From the NCBI RefSeq assembly GCF_900143235.1, contig NZ_FRDF01000005.1, positions 161,309-225,308 of the forward strand: a DNA stretch of 64,000 nt, given 5' to 3'. The translations under genes and the position numbers were made by a program. Shown piece by piece: positions 17,074-26,615 of the stretch. The notes under the pieces were generated by a model that searched no databases, was not told the DNA's origin, and saw only the letters and a list, made by a program, of their open reading frames with translations. This stretch comes from Erythrobacter sanguineus. GTDB taxonomy: Bacteria > Pseudomonadota > Alphaproteobacteria > Sphingomonadales > Sphingomonadaceae. How positions within the stretch are numbered: position 1 is the stretch's first letter; every line of letters begins with the position of its first letter.

Positions 17074-18225
17074 ATGGCCCGCGCGCTTTATATCCATTGG
17101 CCCTTCTGTGCGAAGAAATGCCCCTATTGCGACTTCAACTCGCACGTCCGGGCGAGCGTCGATGTCGCAGGCTGGCAGGCGGCGCTGATCGCAGACATGC
17201 GGGCCGAGGCGGAAATTGCAGGCGGCGAGGCACTCACATCGATCTTTTTCGGCGGCGGCACGCCTTCACTTATGCCGCCCGCGCTGGTCGCGGCATTGCT
17301 GGGTGAGGCGGAGCGGTTGTGGGGTTTCGATCCCACGATCGAGATCACACTGGAAGCCAACCCCTCCTCGGTCGAAGCGGCGAATTTCGCGGCGCTGGCG
17401 GGTGCGGGGGTGAACCGCGTCTCGCTCGGGGTGCAGTCGCTGGACGATGACGAGTTGCGCTTTCTCGGGCGGCTGCACGGGGCGCACGAGGCACTGGCGG
17501 CGCTGGAGACGGCGCAGGCGCATTTCGGACGGGTCAGCTTCGACCTGATCTATGCCCTGCCCGGCCACACGCCCGACCTCTGGCGCGAACGGCTGACCCG
17601 GGCGCTGTCCTTCGGCACCGGGCACCTGTCGCTCTATCAACTCACCATCGAACCCGGCACCCGCTTTGCCAGCGATGTGCGGCGCGGGCGGCTGACCCCG
17701 CTGGACGACGATGCCGCCGCGGAGCTGTTCGACATCACGCAGGAACTGACCGAGGCCGCAGGGCTGCCCGCCTACGAAACCAGCAACCACGCCCGCGTGG
17801 GCGAGGAAAGCCGCCACAACCTCGTTTATTGGCGGTATCAGGATTATTGCGGCATCGGCCCCGGCGCGCACGGACGGCGCGCCGCGATGGCGACAGTGCG
17901 GCACAAGAAGCCGGAAAATTTCCTCGGATCGGTCGGGATGAAAGGCAATGGTATTGCCGAGGCACACAGCCTTGATGTGCGCGAACGGGCGGCCGAGGCG
18001 CTGCTGATGGGGCTGCGACTGGCCGAGGGCATTGATCTTGCCGACCTTGAAACCCGTTTCGCCTTGCCGCGCAAGGCACTGATCAACCACAGTAATCTGA
18101 CCGGGCTGTGCGCGCTTGGACTGATGTGGCAGCAGGATTCCCGCATCGGTGTCGCCCCGCCGGGCCGCGCGCTGCTGGATGCGCTGCTGGCCGAGGTGGT
18201 TGCCGATGAACTGGTGGCGGCATGA
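17074..18225 (+). CDS. hemW: Radical SAM heme chaperone HemW
   Basis: This 383-residue radical SAM protein of the HemW family is related to oxygen-independent coproporphyrinogen oxidase but implicated in heme delivery. The 4Fe-4S motif is CAKKCPYCDFNSH (CxxxCxxC) at residues ~12-22. It is followed by FFGGGTPSLM, EANPSS, NRVSLGVQSL and the C-terminal HemW domain (YETSNHAR, NLVYWRYQDYCGIGPGAHGR). The length is typical for HemW and shorter than HemN. The stop overlaps the xerC start by 4 bp. Confidence 0.94.
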   Translation: MARALYIHWPFCAKKCPYCDFNSHVRASVDVAGWQAALIADMRAEAEIAGGEALTSIFFGGGTPSLMPPALVAALLGEAERLWGFDPTIEITLEANPSSVEAANFAALAGAGVNRVSLGVQSLDDDELRFLGRLHGAHEALAALETAQAHFGRVSFDLIYALPGHTPDLWRERLTRALSFGTGHLSLYQLTIEPGTRFASDVRRGRLTPLDDDAAAELFDITQELTEAAGLPAYETSNHARVGEESRHNLVYWRYQDYCGIGPGAHGRRAAMATVRHKKPENFLGSVGMKGNGIAEAHSLDVRERAAEALLMGLRLAEGIDLADLETRFALPRKALINHSNLTGLCALGLMWQQDSRIGVAPPGRALLDALLAEVVADELVAA

Positions 18226-19127
18226 GCGCGCCTGCGATCATCGCCGAATGGCGCGCGCACCTTGCTGATAACCGCCGCCGATCTCCGCACACGGTGCGCG
18301 CCTATGTGGCTGCGGCAGAACGTCTGGTCGGCGCGGGCGGACTGGAGGATTGGCAGGCCGTCGCCCGCACCGAAGCCCACCACCTGCGCGCCCATCTTGC
18401 CGCGCGCCGGGCCGCCGGGCTTGGCAATGCCAGCACCGCGCGCGAACTGTCTGCGCTGAAGGCCTTCATCAGCTTCGCGCGTCAGCAGGCGGGTGATCCC
18501 GACCCCGCCCCGCCCCGGGTCAGAGGACCGCGGCTGAAGAAAGGCCTGCCCCGCCCCGTGACCCCCGATGAGGCCGTGAACATCACCGATCTGGTCGATG
18601 GCCTGGCGGGAGAAGACTGGATCGGCGCGCGTGATCGGGCCGTGCTGCTGCTGCTTTACGGATCGGGCCTGCGGATTGCCGAGGCGCTGTCGCTGACCGG
18701 GCGCGACGCAATTCTGGGAGAGGTGCTGCAAGTCGCCGGGAAGGGCGGCAAGCAGCGCATGGTGCCGGTGTTGCCGATTACCCGCGCCGCTATCGCCGAA
18801 TATGCGCAGCAGTGCCCATGGCCGCTTCGCGCAAAGGAGCCCCTGTTCCGGGGTGCCAAGGGCGGCGCCTTGTCGCCCGGCATGGTGCAGAAGGCGATGG
18901 CGCAGGCGCGCCGCGCGCTGGGCCTGCCCGATACCGCCACGCCCCACGCCCTGCGGCACTCATTCGCCACCCATCTGCTGGGCGCGGGCGCCGACTTGCG
19001 ATCCTTGCAGGAATTGCTGGGCCATGCCTCGCTGGGGTCAACCCAGATCTACACCCGCGTCGACGCCGCCAGTCTGCTGGAAAATTATCGCAATGCCCAC
19101 CCGCGCGCGGGCCGCGATCAGGCCTGA
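18222..19127 (+). CDS. xerC: Tyrosine recombinase XerC (or XerD)
   Basis: This 301-residue site-specific recombinase acts in chromosome dimer resolution at dif. A SAM-like N-terminal core-binding domain (residues 1-90) precedes the catalytic domain. The catalytic residues are in LLYGSGLRIAEAL (Arg), GKGGKQRMVPVL (Lys), HALRHSFATHLLGAGADLR (His/Arg), LLGHASLGSTQIYTRVD (His and nucleophilic Tyr). The position after hemW and the length fit XerC, but the split from XerD cannot be settled by eye. It overlaps dedA by 10 bp, tail to tail. Confidence 0.88.
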   Translation: MSAPAIIAEWRAHLADNRRRSPHTVRAYVAAAERLVGAGGLEDWQAVARTEAHHLRAHLAARRAAGLGNASTARELSALKAFISFARQQAGDPDPAPPRVRGPRLKKGLPRPVTPDEAVNITDLVDGLAGEDWIGARDRAVLLLLYGSGLRIAEALSLTGRDAILGEVLQVAGKGGKQRMVPVLPITRAAIAEYAQQCPWPLRAKEPLFRGAKGGALSPGMVQKAMAQARRALGLPDTATPHALRHSFATHLLGAGADLRSLQELLGHASLGSTQIYTRVDAASLLENYRNAHPRAGRDQA

Positions 19128-19741
19128 TCGTCGTTCAGGGGAACCTTGGCCGGACGCCATGTGATCACGCGGTAAAGATAGATCACGATCACGGCAGCCA
19201 TCATCACCACGGCGACCCAACCGTAATATTCATCAAACTGGCTGAAATTGTTGCGCAGCACATAGCCGACGCCGATCAGCACAATGTTCCAGATGCCGGT
19301 GCCCAGCATCGTCCAGAGCAGAAAGCGGACCTGCGGCATCAACAGCATGCCCGCGGGCAGCGAGATCATGGTGCGCACCTGCGGCAGGAACCGCGCCCAG
19401 AATACGATGACACTGTCGAACCGTTTGAAGATGGTGATAATCTTCTCGACCTCGGCCCAGTCCAGCGTCAGCCAGCGGCCATAGCGATCGATCAGCGGCT
19501 TGAAGCGTTCGTATCCCACGAGCCGACCGATCCAGTACCACACCCAGTTACCCGCCACCGCGCCGACGGTACCAGCGGCCACCGCATCGGCAAACGTCAG
19601 CTTGCCATCGACGACTGCCATCCCGGTCAGCCCCATGATCACCTCGGACGGGATCGGCGGGAACACGTTTTCGAGGAACATCGCAATCGCGATTCCCAAA
19701 TAACCCCAGGCCTCGACAAGGGCGATCAAGCGTTCGGTCAT
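19118..19741 (-). CDS. DedA-family membrane protein
   Basis: This 207-residue inner-membrane protein belongs to the DedA/SNARE-associated family; some members are lipid flippases or act in proton-motive-force homeostasis. Characteristic segments are ENVFPPIPSEVIMGLTGM, WYWIGRLVGYERFK, and FWARFLPQVRTMISLPAGML with the conserved Arg residues. A final TM segment is WVAVVMMAAVIVIYLY. The ATG at 19741 is preferred over a frame extending to 19816. It is 28 bp downstream of gshB on the same strand and probably co-transcribed. Confidence 0.9.
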   Translation of the reverse strand: MTERLIALVEAWGYLGIAIAMFLENVFPPIPSEVIMGLTGMAVVDGKLTFADAVAAGTVGAVAGNWVWYWIGRLVGYERFKPLIDRYGRWLTLDWAEVEKIITIFKRFDSVIVFWARFLPQVRTMISLPAGMLLMPQVRFLLWTMLGTGIWNIVLIGVGYVLRNNFSQFDEYYGWVAVVMMAAVIVIYLYRVITWRPAKVPLNDDQA

Positions 19742-19769
19742 GGCATCATCATCCGTTGCGGGAGAGAGA

Positions 19770-20741
19770 TTAGTCGATAGCGGACCGGCGATCGGCAAGC
19801 CGCCGCTCGATCGCATCCCAGATCAGGCCTGCCGTATCAGTGTTGTTGAACCGGTCAATCGCCACGATCCCGGTGGGCGATGTAACGTTGATTTCGGTCA
19901 GCCACTTGCCACCGATCACATCGATGCCAACAAAGGTCAGGCCGAGCTGTTTCAGATCCGGGCCGAGTGCATCGCAGATTTCCTGTTCGCGCGCCGTCAA
20001 CTCGGTCGCCTGCGCGCTGCCGCCCATGGCCAGGTTCGATCGGAACTCGCCCTCTCCCGGCACGCGGTTGATTGCGCCTGCAACCTCGCCATCGACCAGC
20101 ACGATGCGCTTGTCACCCTCGGCCACCTCGGGAAGGAAGGGCTGGACCATGTGCGGTTCGGGCCAGGTCTGGTTGAACACCTCGAACAGCGCGGTCAGGT
20201 TTTCGGCATTTTCGCCGATGCGGAAGATCGCCTTGCCGCCATTGCCGTGGATCGGCTTGACCACGATCGCGCCGTGTTTCGCCATGAAGCGCCGCACTTC
20301 CTCGACCGAGCGTGTCACCAGTGTCGGCGGCATGAAACGGCGGTAATTCAGCACCATCACCTTTTCGGGCGCATTGCGGACATTGGCCGGGTTGTTGACC
20401 ACCAGCGTCGTGGGCGCGATCCGTTCAAGCATGTGGGTGGCGGTGATGTAACCCATGTGAAACGGCGGATCCTGCCGCATCAGCACGACATCGATATCCT
20501 TGCCGAGATCGAGCCGCACCTGATCGCCGCGGGTGAAATGATCCCCCACGACCCGCTGCACCGTCACCGGAAAGACATGGGCGAACAGGCGATCATCCTC
20601 GTCAAGCGTCAGGCTTTCGACATGATATTCGTAGACCTTATGCCCCCGCGCCTGTGCAGCCAGCATCAGCGCAAAGGAACTGTCGCCCGCGATGTTGATG
20701 CGATCAATGGGGTCCATCTGGACAGCGACACGCAAGCTCAT
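19770..20741 (-). CDS. gshB: Glutathione synthase
   Basis: This 323-residue ATP-grasp enzyme joins gamma-glutamylcysteine and glycine. The N-terminal substrate domain starts MSLRVAVQMDPIDRINIAGDSS. The ATP-grasp parts include VVKPIHGNGGKAIFRI, MVQPFLPEVAEGDKRIVLVDGE and GIDVIGGKWLTEINVTSPTG. The ATG at 20741 has GGAG eight bases upstream; a frame extending to 20759 adds six residues. About 105 bp separate it from yraN upstream, including a small CCTGC/GCAGG hairpin, so it may have its own promoter. Confidence 0.97.
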   Translation of the reverse strand: MSLRVAVQMDPIDRINIAGDSSFALMLAAQARGHKVYEYHVESLTLDEDDRLFAHVFPVTVQRVVGDHFTRGDQVRLDLGKDIDVVLMRQDPPFHMGYITATHMLERIAPTTLVVNNPANVRNAPEKVMVLNYRRFMPPTLVTRSVEEVRRFMAKHGAIVVKPIHGNGGKAIFRIGENAENLTALFEVFNQTWPEPHMVQPFLPEVAEGDKRIVLVDGEVAGAINRVPGEGEFRSNLAMGGSAQATELTAREQEICDALGPDLKQLGLTFVGIDVIGGKWLTEINVTSPTGIVAIDRFNNTDTAGLIWDAIERRLADRRSAID

Positions 20742-20846
20742 TCTTTCCGCTCCATTCAAACTTCAGTCGCCGCAGATCCGGCTGCGAAGGGCACTCCTGC
20801 CTAAAAAGCAGGCAGCGATATTGACCCAGTCAAGGGCTGCCCAATT

Positions 20847-21218
20847 TCAAGGCATCCATGCGTTCTCGATGTGGGTGGGTTTGCAACCCGGTGCAAGCAG
20901 GATCACATCAATACGGATATCCTCGCCCCCAGCGGCATATTCATGCGCCACGCATTCCACCGCCGCTGCCACGCGGGCAAGCCGGCGTTCGTCGATGGCA
21001 TCGGCAAGCGCAGCCGGGCGGGCGCGCCATTTGACCTCGACAAAGGCGACCAGCCCGGGCTTGCGGGCGATCAGATCAATCTCGCCGGCTTTCGTTTTTA
21101 CCCGTTCGGCGAGGATCAGCCAGCCCTGCCGGGCGAGGAACATCGCCGCTTCGGCCTCCCCCTCGCGCCCGCGCTGGTCGGCGCTGCGGCGTTCACCCGG
21201 AGTGCGGTGGGCGGTCAT
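20847..21218 (-). CDS. YraN family (UPF0102) endonuclease-like protein
   Basis: This 123-residue protein of the YraN/UPF0102 family has a Holliday-junction-resolvase-like fold. The nuclease-type signature is visible: RGREGEAEAAMFLARQGW, then KAGEIDLIARKPGLVAFVEVKWRA with the acidic/Lys core (E-IDLIA...VEVK). The biochemical role is unproven. The ATG at 21218 overlaps the rsmI stop as ATGA. The gene order rsmI-yraN beside an LpoA-like gene is conserved from enterics to sphingomonads. Confidence 0.9.
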   Translation of the reverse strand: MTAHRTPGERRSADQRGREGEAEAAMFLARQGWLILAERVKTKAGEIDLIARKPGLVAFVEVKWRARPAALADAIDERRLARVAAAVECVAHEYAAGGEDIRIDVILLAPGCKPTHIENAWMP

Positions 21219-22072
21219 TGCCCCTTCAGCTCCACTGCGCGGGCATACAGCGTCTGACGGTCGAGCCCGGTTGCCTTGGTCACCCGCGCGGCTGCCTTGC
21301 TGGGCGAAGCCTCCGTCAGCGCGGCGCGCAACAGGGCATCGGGATCGGCGACGGGCTGATCTTCGGCGGCAGGCGGGCCAACCAGCAGCACGATCTCGCC
21401 CTTGGGGGGATGCGCGGCATAGTGATCGGCGAGCTTGGCTGCCGATCCGCTGCGGCATTCCTCGTGCAGCTTGGTGAGTTCACGCGCCACCGCGACCTCG
21501 CGCGCGGGCCACAGAGCCGCAATCGCCCTCAGGCTGCGTTCGAGCCGCGGCGCGGTTTCGTAGAATACCAGCGTGCCCCCCACGCCTGCCAGACCGGACA
21601 ACACATCCTCACGCGCCTTGTCCTTGACCGGCAGGAACCCTGCAAACAGGAAACGGTCGCTCGGCAGACCGGACATCGCAAGCCCGGCAATCGCTGCGCA
21701 GGCACCCGGTATGGTGACGACATTCACCCCAGCCTCGCGCGCCTCGCGCACCAGACGGTAGCCGGGATCGGAGATCAGCGGCGTGCCGGCATCGCTCACC
21801 AGTGCCACCGGCGCACCGCGCGCCATGTCGATCAGCCGTGCGCGCACCTCGGGCGGAGCGTGATCGTCAAGCCGTTGGAGCCGGGCCTTGATCCCCAGGT
21901 GCTTCAGCAATTTGCCCGTCACCCGCGTATCCTCGCAAGCCACCACAGCGCAACCGCCCAGCACGGCAATCGCCCGCAACGTGATGTCGGCAAGATTGCC
22001 AATCGGGGTTGCCACGATATAGAGGCCCGGTTCGGGTATCCCGGACGGGATGGATGGAAGCTCGCTCGTCAT
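21215..22072 (-). CDS. rsmI: 16S rRNA (cytidine1402-2'-O)-methyltransferase RsmI
   Basis: This 285-residue tetrapyrrole-methylase-fold enzyme 2'-O-methylates C1402 of 16S rRNA with SAM. The motifs are PGLYIVATPIGNLADITLRA, VVACEDTRVTGKLL, VALVSDAGTPLISDPGYRLVREA, TIPGACAAIAGLAMSGLPSDRFLFAGFLP (read as adjacent blocks), FYETAPRLERSL and ELTKLHEE. The ATG at 22072 is used; 22087 is an alternative adding five residues, and neither has a good Shine-Dalgarno. A much longer open frame to 22918 is antisense to the LpoA-like gene and is not real. Confidence 0.95.
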   Translation of the reverse strand: MTSELPSIPSGIPEPGLYIVATPIGNLADITLRAIAVLGGCAVVACEDTRVTGKLLKHLGIKARLQRLDDHAPPEVRARLIDMARGAPVALVSDAGTPLISDPGYRLVREAREAGVNVVTIPGACAAIAGLAMSGLPSDRFLFAGFLPVKDKAREDVLSGLAGVGGTLVFYETAPRLERSLRAIAALWPAREVAVARELTKLHEECRSGSAAKLADHYAAHPPKGEIVLLVGPPAAEDQPVADPDALLRAALTEASPSKAAARVTKATGLDRQTLYARAVELKGQ

Positions 22073-22114
22073 CACGGGGCAGAGCATTGAAGCACCAATG
22101 AAGGGTCGGCAAGG

Positions 22115-23323
22115 ATGAAGCTTACGGGATCGCCGAAATGGGTTGGCTGGCTGGCGACCGCCGCTGGTGTCTTTCACCGCCGCAACCTTGCCATTGCTGG
22201 CGCGGCGATGCTGGCTGCCGGTTGCCAGATCATCCCCAAGACCGATGTTTCCACCGCTCCGCCCCCGCCCGCGCCCACGCCGGAACCATCGGCCACCGCA
22301 TTGCCGACCGATTCCGGCCGTCACCGCATCGCGCTGCTGGTGCCGATGAGCGGCAATACCGGCCCGGTCGGTCAGTCGATTGCCAATGCCACCACCATGG
22401 CGCTGCTGGATACTGGCGCGGATACCCTGCGGATCACCACCTACGACACCTCGACCGGAGTCGCAGGCGCTGCGCGGCAGGCAATTGCCGATGGCAACCG
22501 GCTGATTCTCGGCCCCTTGATGGGTGATGCCGTGCCCGCAGTGCAGTCCGCTGCGCGCGGGGCCGGGGTGCCGGTGATCAGCTTCTCCAACGACACCACC
22601 GTCGCTGCGTCCGATGTGTTCGTGATGGGCCACAATCCCGAACAATCGATCCGGCGCGCGGTGCAATATGCCCGCGGCCAGGGATCGAACCGCTTTGCCG
22701 CCCTGTTGCCCGATGGCGATTACGGCCAGCGTTCGGTCTTTGCGGTCGAGAATGCGCTGCGCGATTACGGCGGTGCGCTGGTCGGGCGCGAAAGCTATGC
22801 CCGCGGCAACACCTCGATCGTCAGCGCGGCCCAGCGCCTGCGCGCAGCCGGCGGCTATGATACGGTGCTGATCGCTGACAGCGCCCGGCTCGGCATCGAA
22901 GCGGCGGACGAGCTGCAACGCGGAGCGGACCCGCGCGCCCGCATCCTTGGCACCGAATTGTGGAGCGGCGAGTCCGTGCTTGCCCGCGCCGCTTCGATGG
23001 AGGGTGCGATCTTCGCGGCTGTCTCCGACCAGCGTTACAAGCGGTTTGCCGATAGTTACGAAGCGCGCTTCGCGGCGAAACCCTATCGCGTGGCGACGCT
23101 GGGTTATGATGCGGTTCTGCTGACCTTGCGGATTGCGCGCGAATGGAAGGTCGGCGCGCCCTTCCCCAAGAACGCGCTTTATGATCGCGGCGGGTTTCTC
23201 GGGGTTGACGGGCCGTTCCGCTTCGCCCGCACCGGCATTGCCGAACGCGCGCTCGAAGTGCGCGAAGTGCGCAGCGGCGAGGTGATTGCGGTCGATCCGG
23301 CGCCAACCGGCTTTGGTCGTTGA
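22115..23323 (+). CDS. LpoA-like penicillin-binding protein activator lipoprotein
   Basis: This 402-residue lipoprotein has a lipobox AAMLAAGC at residues ~30-37, followed by a Pro/Thr/Ala-rich linker. The rest has the periplasmic-binding-protein type I fold: RHRIALLVPMSGNTGPVGQSI, RLILGPLMGDAVPAVQ, GVPVISFSNDTTVA, LLPDGDYGQRSV, ATLGYDAVLLTLRIA. This matches the LpoA/YraM family thought to activate PBP1A at the outer membrane. Its divergent position beside rsmI-yraN supports that. It is shorter than enteric LpoA because it lacks the N-terminal TPR domain. Confidence 0.85.
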   Translation: MKLTGSPKWVGWLATAAGVFHRRNLAIAGAAMLAAGCQIIPKTDVSTAPPPPAPTPEPSATALPTDSGRHRIALLVPMSGNTGPVGQSIANATTMALLDTGADTLRITTYDTSTGVAGAARQAIADGNRLILGPLMGDAVPAVQSAARGAGVPVISFSNDTTVAASDVFVMGHNPEQSIRRAVQYARGQGSNRFAALLPDGDYGQRSVFAVENALRDYGGALVGRESYARGNTSIVSAAQRLRAAGGYDTVLIADSARLGIEAADELQRGADPRARILGTELWSGESVLARAASMEGAIFAAVSDQRYKRFADSYEARFAAKPYRVATLGYDAVLLTLRIAREWKVGAPFPKNALYDRGGFLGVDGPFRFARTGIAERALEVREVRSGEVIAVDPAPTGFGR

Positions 23324-23379
23324 GCAAAACCGGCGCGCACCGCTTGTGACGAGGGCGCGCGCCGGCCTATAGCTTGCCC

Positions 23380-25380
23380 ATGTCCGACACCACCCCTGAC
23401 GATCTGTTTGCCAACACCCCGACTTCGAGCGGCGATTACAACGCTTCTGCGATCGAAGTGCTCGAAGGGCTTGAACCCGTCCGCCGCCGCCCCGGCATGT
23501 ATATTGGCGGCACGGACGACCGCGCGCTGCACCACCTCGCCGCCGAGGTGCTCGACAATGCGATGGACGAAGCGGTGGCAGGCCATGCCACCCGGATCGA
23601 GATGCGGCTGGAAGAAGGCAACCGCCTGTCGATCGCGGATAATGGCCGCGGCATCCCGGTCGACGAACATCCCAAGTTTCCCGGCAAATCCACGCTTGAG
23701 GTGATCCTTGCCACGCTCCATTCGGGCGGCAAGTTCTCAGGGAAAGCCTATGCCACCAGCGGCGGCCTGCACGGCGTGGGGGTAAGCGTGGTCAATGCGC
23801 TGTCATCGCATACCCGTGTCGAAGTCGCGCGCGACCGCCAGCTTTACGCGCAGGAGTTTTCGCGCGGGATCACGCAAGGCGGGCTGCAAACCCTTGGCGC
23901 GGCCCCCAACCGGCGCGGCACCACCGTCAGCTTCACCCCCGACACCGAGATTTTCGGGGATAGGCAATTCAAGCCCGCGCGCCTCTTCAAGCTCGCCCGG
24001 TCCAAGGCCTATCTGTTCGCCGGGGTCGAGATCCGCTGGAAATGCGCCGCCTCGCTGGTCAGCGATGATGTTCCGGCCGAGGCGGTGTTCAAATTCCCCG
24101 GCGGTCTGGCCGATCACCTGGCCGAACAGGTCGGCACGCGCGAATGCGTGACCGCACAGCCCTTTACCGGGATGCAGGAGTTTCCGCAGGCTGACGGAAC
24201 CGGACAGGGCCGGGCCGAATGGGCGATTGCATGGCCGCTCTATTCCGACGGTTCGACCAGCTGGTATTGCAACACCGTGCCCACGCCGGACGGCGGCACC
24301 CACGAACAGGGCTTGCGCATGGCGCTCACCCGGGGCTTGCGGGCCTTTGGCGAACTGGTCGGCGCGAAGAAGGCCAAGGATATCACCGCCGATGATGTGA
24401 TGACCGGGGCAGAGGTGATGCTGAGCGTCTTCATCCGCGATCCGCAGTTCCAGTCCCAGACCAAGGACCGCCTGACCTCGCCCGAAGCAGCACGGCTGGT
24501 CGAAAACGCGGTGCGCGACCATTTCGACCATTTCCTCACCGACAATATGGAGCGCGGCAAGGCGCTGCTCGGCGAAGTGATGGAGCGCATGGATGAACGG
24601 CTCAAGCGCAAGCAGGAGCGCGAGATCAAGCGCAAGAGCGCGACCAACGCCAAGAAGTTGCGCCTGCCCGGAAAGTTGACCGATTGTTCCGGCGAAGGCG
24701 GGCGCGAGACCGAATTGTTCATCGTTGAAGGTGACAGCGCAGGCGGCAGCGCCAAGCAGGCGCGTGATCGCAAATCGCAGGCGATCCTGCCGATCCGCGG
24801 CAAGATCCTCAATGTTGCGTCCGCCACCAACGACAAGATTCGCGCCAATTCGGAAATCGCCGACCTGGCGCTGGCGCTGGGCTGCGGCACCCGCAAGGAC
24901 TGCGACGCCGAGGCGCTGCGCTATGACCGGATCATCATCATGACCGACGCCGATGTCGACGGCGCGCATATTGCAACCTTGCTGATGACGTTCTTCTTTC
25001 AGGAAATGCCCGACATCGTGAAGAAGGGCCATCTGTTCCTCGCCCAGCCCCCGCTTTATCGTCTGACCGCCGGCAAGGAGAGCCGCTATGCCCGCGACGA
25101 TGCGCACCGGGCCGAACTGGAAGCCACGGTATTCAAGGGCAAGAAGGTCGAAGTCAGCCGCTTCAAGGGTCTGGGCGAGATGAACCCCCAGCAATTGCGC
25201 GAAACCACCATGGCACCCGAAACACGCGGGCTGATCCGGATCACCCTGCCGCAGGAATTCGAACAGCGCGCAGGCGTGGCGCGGCTGGTGGACGAATTGA
25301 TGGGCCGCAACCCCGAACACCGTTTCAACTTCATCCAGAACCGCGCTGGCGAGGTGGATCGCGCGTCGATCGATGCGTGA
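23380..25380 (+). CDS. parE: DNA topoisomerase IV subunit B
   Basis: This 666-residue GHKL ATPase subunit of Topo IV powers decatenation of sister chromosomes. The N-terminal ATPase motifs are EVLDNAMDEA, ADNGRGIPVD, GGLHGVGVSVVNALS. The transducer domain follows, then the TOPRIM domain with ELFIVEGDSAGGSAKQARDR and MTDADVDGAHI, and a C-terminal KGLGEMNPQQL block. The length and lack of the large GyrB insertion favour ParE. The ATG at 23380 follows a TTG two codons upstream. Its 3' end overlaps the next gene by 8 bp. Confidence 0.95.
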   Translation: MSDTTPDDLFANTPTSSGDYNASAIEVLEGLEPVRRRPGMYIGGTDDRALHHLAAEVLDNAMDEAVAGHATRIEMRLEEGNRLSIADNGRGIPVDEHPKFPGKSTLEVILATLHSGGKFSGKAYATSGGLHGVGVSVVNALSSHTRVEVARDRQLYAQEFSRGITQGGLQTLGAAPNRRGTTVSFTPDTEIFGDRQFKPARLFKLARSKAYLFAGVEIRWKCAASLVSDDVPAEAVFKFPGGLADHLAEQVGTRECVTAQPFTGMQEFPQADGTGQGRAEWAIAWPLYSDGSTSWYCNTVPTPDGGTHEQGLRMALTRGLRAFGELVGAKKAKDITADDVMTGAEVMLSVFIRDPQFQSQTKDRLTSPEAARLVENAVRDHFDHFLTDNMERGKALLGEVMERMDERLKRKQEREIKRKSATNAKKLRLPGKLTDCSGEGGRETELFIVEGDSAGGSAKQARDRKSQAILPIRGKILNVASATNDKIRANSEIADLALALGCGTRKDCDAEALRYDRIIIMTDADVDGAHIATLLMTFFFQEMPDIVKKGHLFLAQPPLYRLTAGKESRYARDDAHRAELEATVFKGKKVEVSRFKGLGEMNPQQLRETTMAPETRGLIRITLPQEFEQRAGVARLVDELMGRNPEHRFNFIQNRAGEVDRASIDA

Positions 25381-26593
25381 TGCCATCGGTCCGGTCGCTG
25401 ATCCGGGCAGCACGGCTTCTGGGCAGCTACGCTGCATCAGGACGGTGCTGGCCGCCGCTGCGATGCTGCTGCTATCGGCCTGCGGGCTGAGGCTGCCCGA
25501 TCCCACGCCCTATGTCGCAGGCTGCGCCATCAGCGAAGTTGCAGCGCCGCCCGCAGGCGAGGCGCGGTTCTTCTTCCTGTCCAGCGCGCTGCCCGATTGC
25601 CGCAACGCAACTCTGGAACTGGCCGCGTTCCGCCATCCCACGCTTACCCATGGCACCGGTCTTTATAGCTGGAAAAATCCGCGCAAGCCGACCGTAGCAG
25701 CGCCGCGAGAGGTCATGCCGCCGGTGCTGGCCCAGCATGCCCGCGCGCAGTGGCTGGCCGCGATCGACGAGCAAATGGCCACGCCGGAGGCACAGGGCCG
25801 CCTGCTGGTGTTCATCCACGGCTACAACACCACATTCGACGAAGCCCACGAAATGGCAGCCCGGATCGGTGCGCTTGCGGGGGAGGAAATCCCGCTTGTC
25901 CTGCTCCACTGGCCCTCTCGTGCCCATCCTCTCAGCTATGCGATTGACGAGGCGACGGTTTCCTGGGCGCAAGGCCCGCTGGATGAAGCGCTGGCGGAAC
26001 TTTCGGCGCGGGCCGATGATATCACCGTGGTGGCGCACAGCATGGGCGCGCGCACGGCGATCCGTTCGGTCCTGTCGCTCGACAGTTTTCGCCGCGCCCA
26101 GCCGGACCGGGTGCGCCGGATTGTGCTCGCTTCGGCCGACGAGGACCGCGACCGGGTGCTGCGTCCCGGCGGGAGCGTGGATCTGATGCTGCGGCACAAA
26201 CGCCAGATCCTGATCTATTCGAGCTATCGCGACACGCCGCTTGACCTGTCGCGCCGCGCGCATGGTTACGCCCGGCTCGGCAGCACCGATTGCCAGCATG
26301 ATATCCTTTACGAAAAGCGGATTCTCGGAAAGCACGGCAATTGCCACCGCACGGCCCCGCGTGAAGGGCTGGCTCCGGTCAGCACGAGCCGGATCGATCC
26401 GGCCGATCACTATGACCACAGCGATTTCATCGAGGATTGCCGCACCCGCGCCGATTTCCGCGCCTTTTTGCGCGGCGAACCGCCCCCGCCCTTTCGCATC
26501 AATATCAGCGAGGGCGATCTGGTCGGCTACGAGATTGCGCCCGACGGGCTTGATCCGGATGGACTTTGTTCCGACAACACGGATCCGGACTGA
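25373..26593 (+). CDS. Alpha/beta-hydrolase (DUF900-type) lipoprotein
   Basis: This 406-residue exported protein has a late signal peptide with lipobox LLLSAC at residues ~32-37. The catalytic domain resembles the DUF900 group: LLVFIHGYNTTFDEAHEMAARIG near residue 145, LVLLHWPSRA, and the nucleophile elbow VAHSMGARTAIRS. A later Asp and His would complete the triad. The substrate is unknown; esterase or lipase activity on the envelope is possible. The ATG at 25373 overlaps the parE stop, which suggests coupling. A long N-terminal part before the lipobox leaves room for a later true start. Confidence 0.8.
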   Translation: MRDAIGPVADPGSTASGQLRCIRTVLAAAAMLLLSACGLRLPDPTPYVAGCAISEVAAPPAGEARFFFLSSALPDCRNATLELAAFRHPTLTHGTGLYSWKNPRKPTVAAPREVMPPVLAQHARAQWLAAIDEQMATPEAQGRLLVFIHGYNTTFDEAHEMAARIGALAGEEIPLVLLHWPSRAHPLSYAIDEATVSWAQGPLDEALAELSARADDITVVAHSMGARTAIRSVLSLDSFRRAQPDRVRRIVLASADEDRDRVLRPGGSVDLMLRHKRQILIYSSYRDTPLDLSRRAHGYARLGSTDCQHDILYEKRILGKHGNCHRTAPREGLAPVSTSRIDPADHYDHSDFIEDCRTRADFRAFLRGEPPPPFRINISEGDLVGYEIAPDGLDPDGLCSDNTDPD

Positions 26594-26615
26594 GGCAGCA
26601 AGCGGAGATGATCGG

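Noticed and set aside
22073..22918. N-terminal extension of rsmI to 22918
   Set aside because: It runs antisense through the LpoA-like gene; the conserved RsmI start is at 22072 or 22087.
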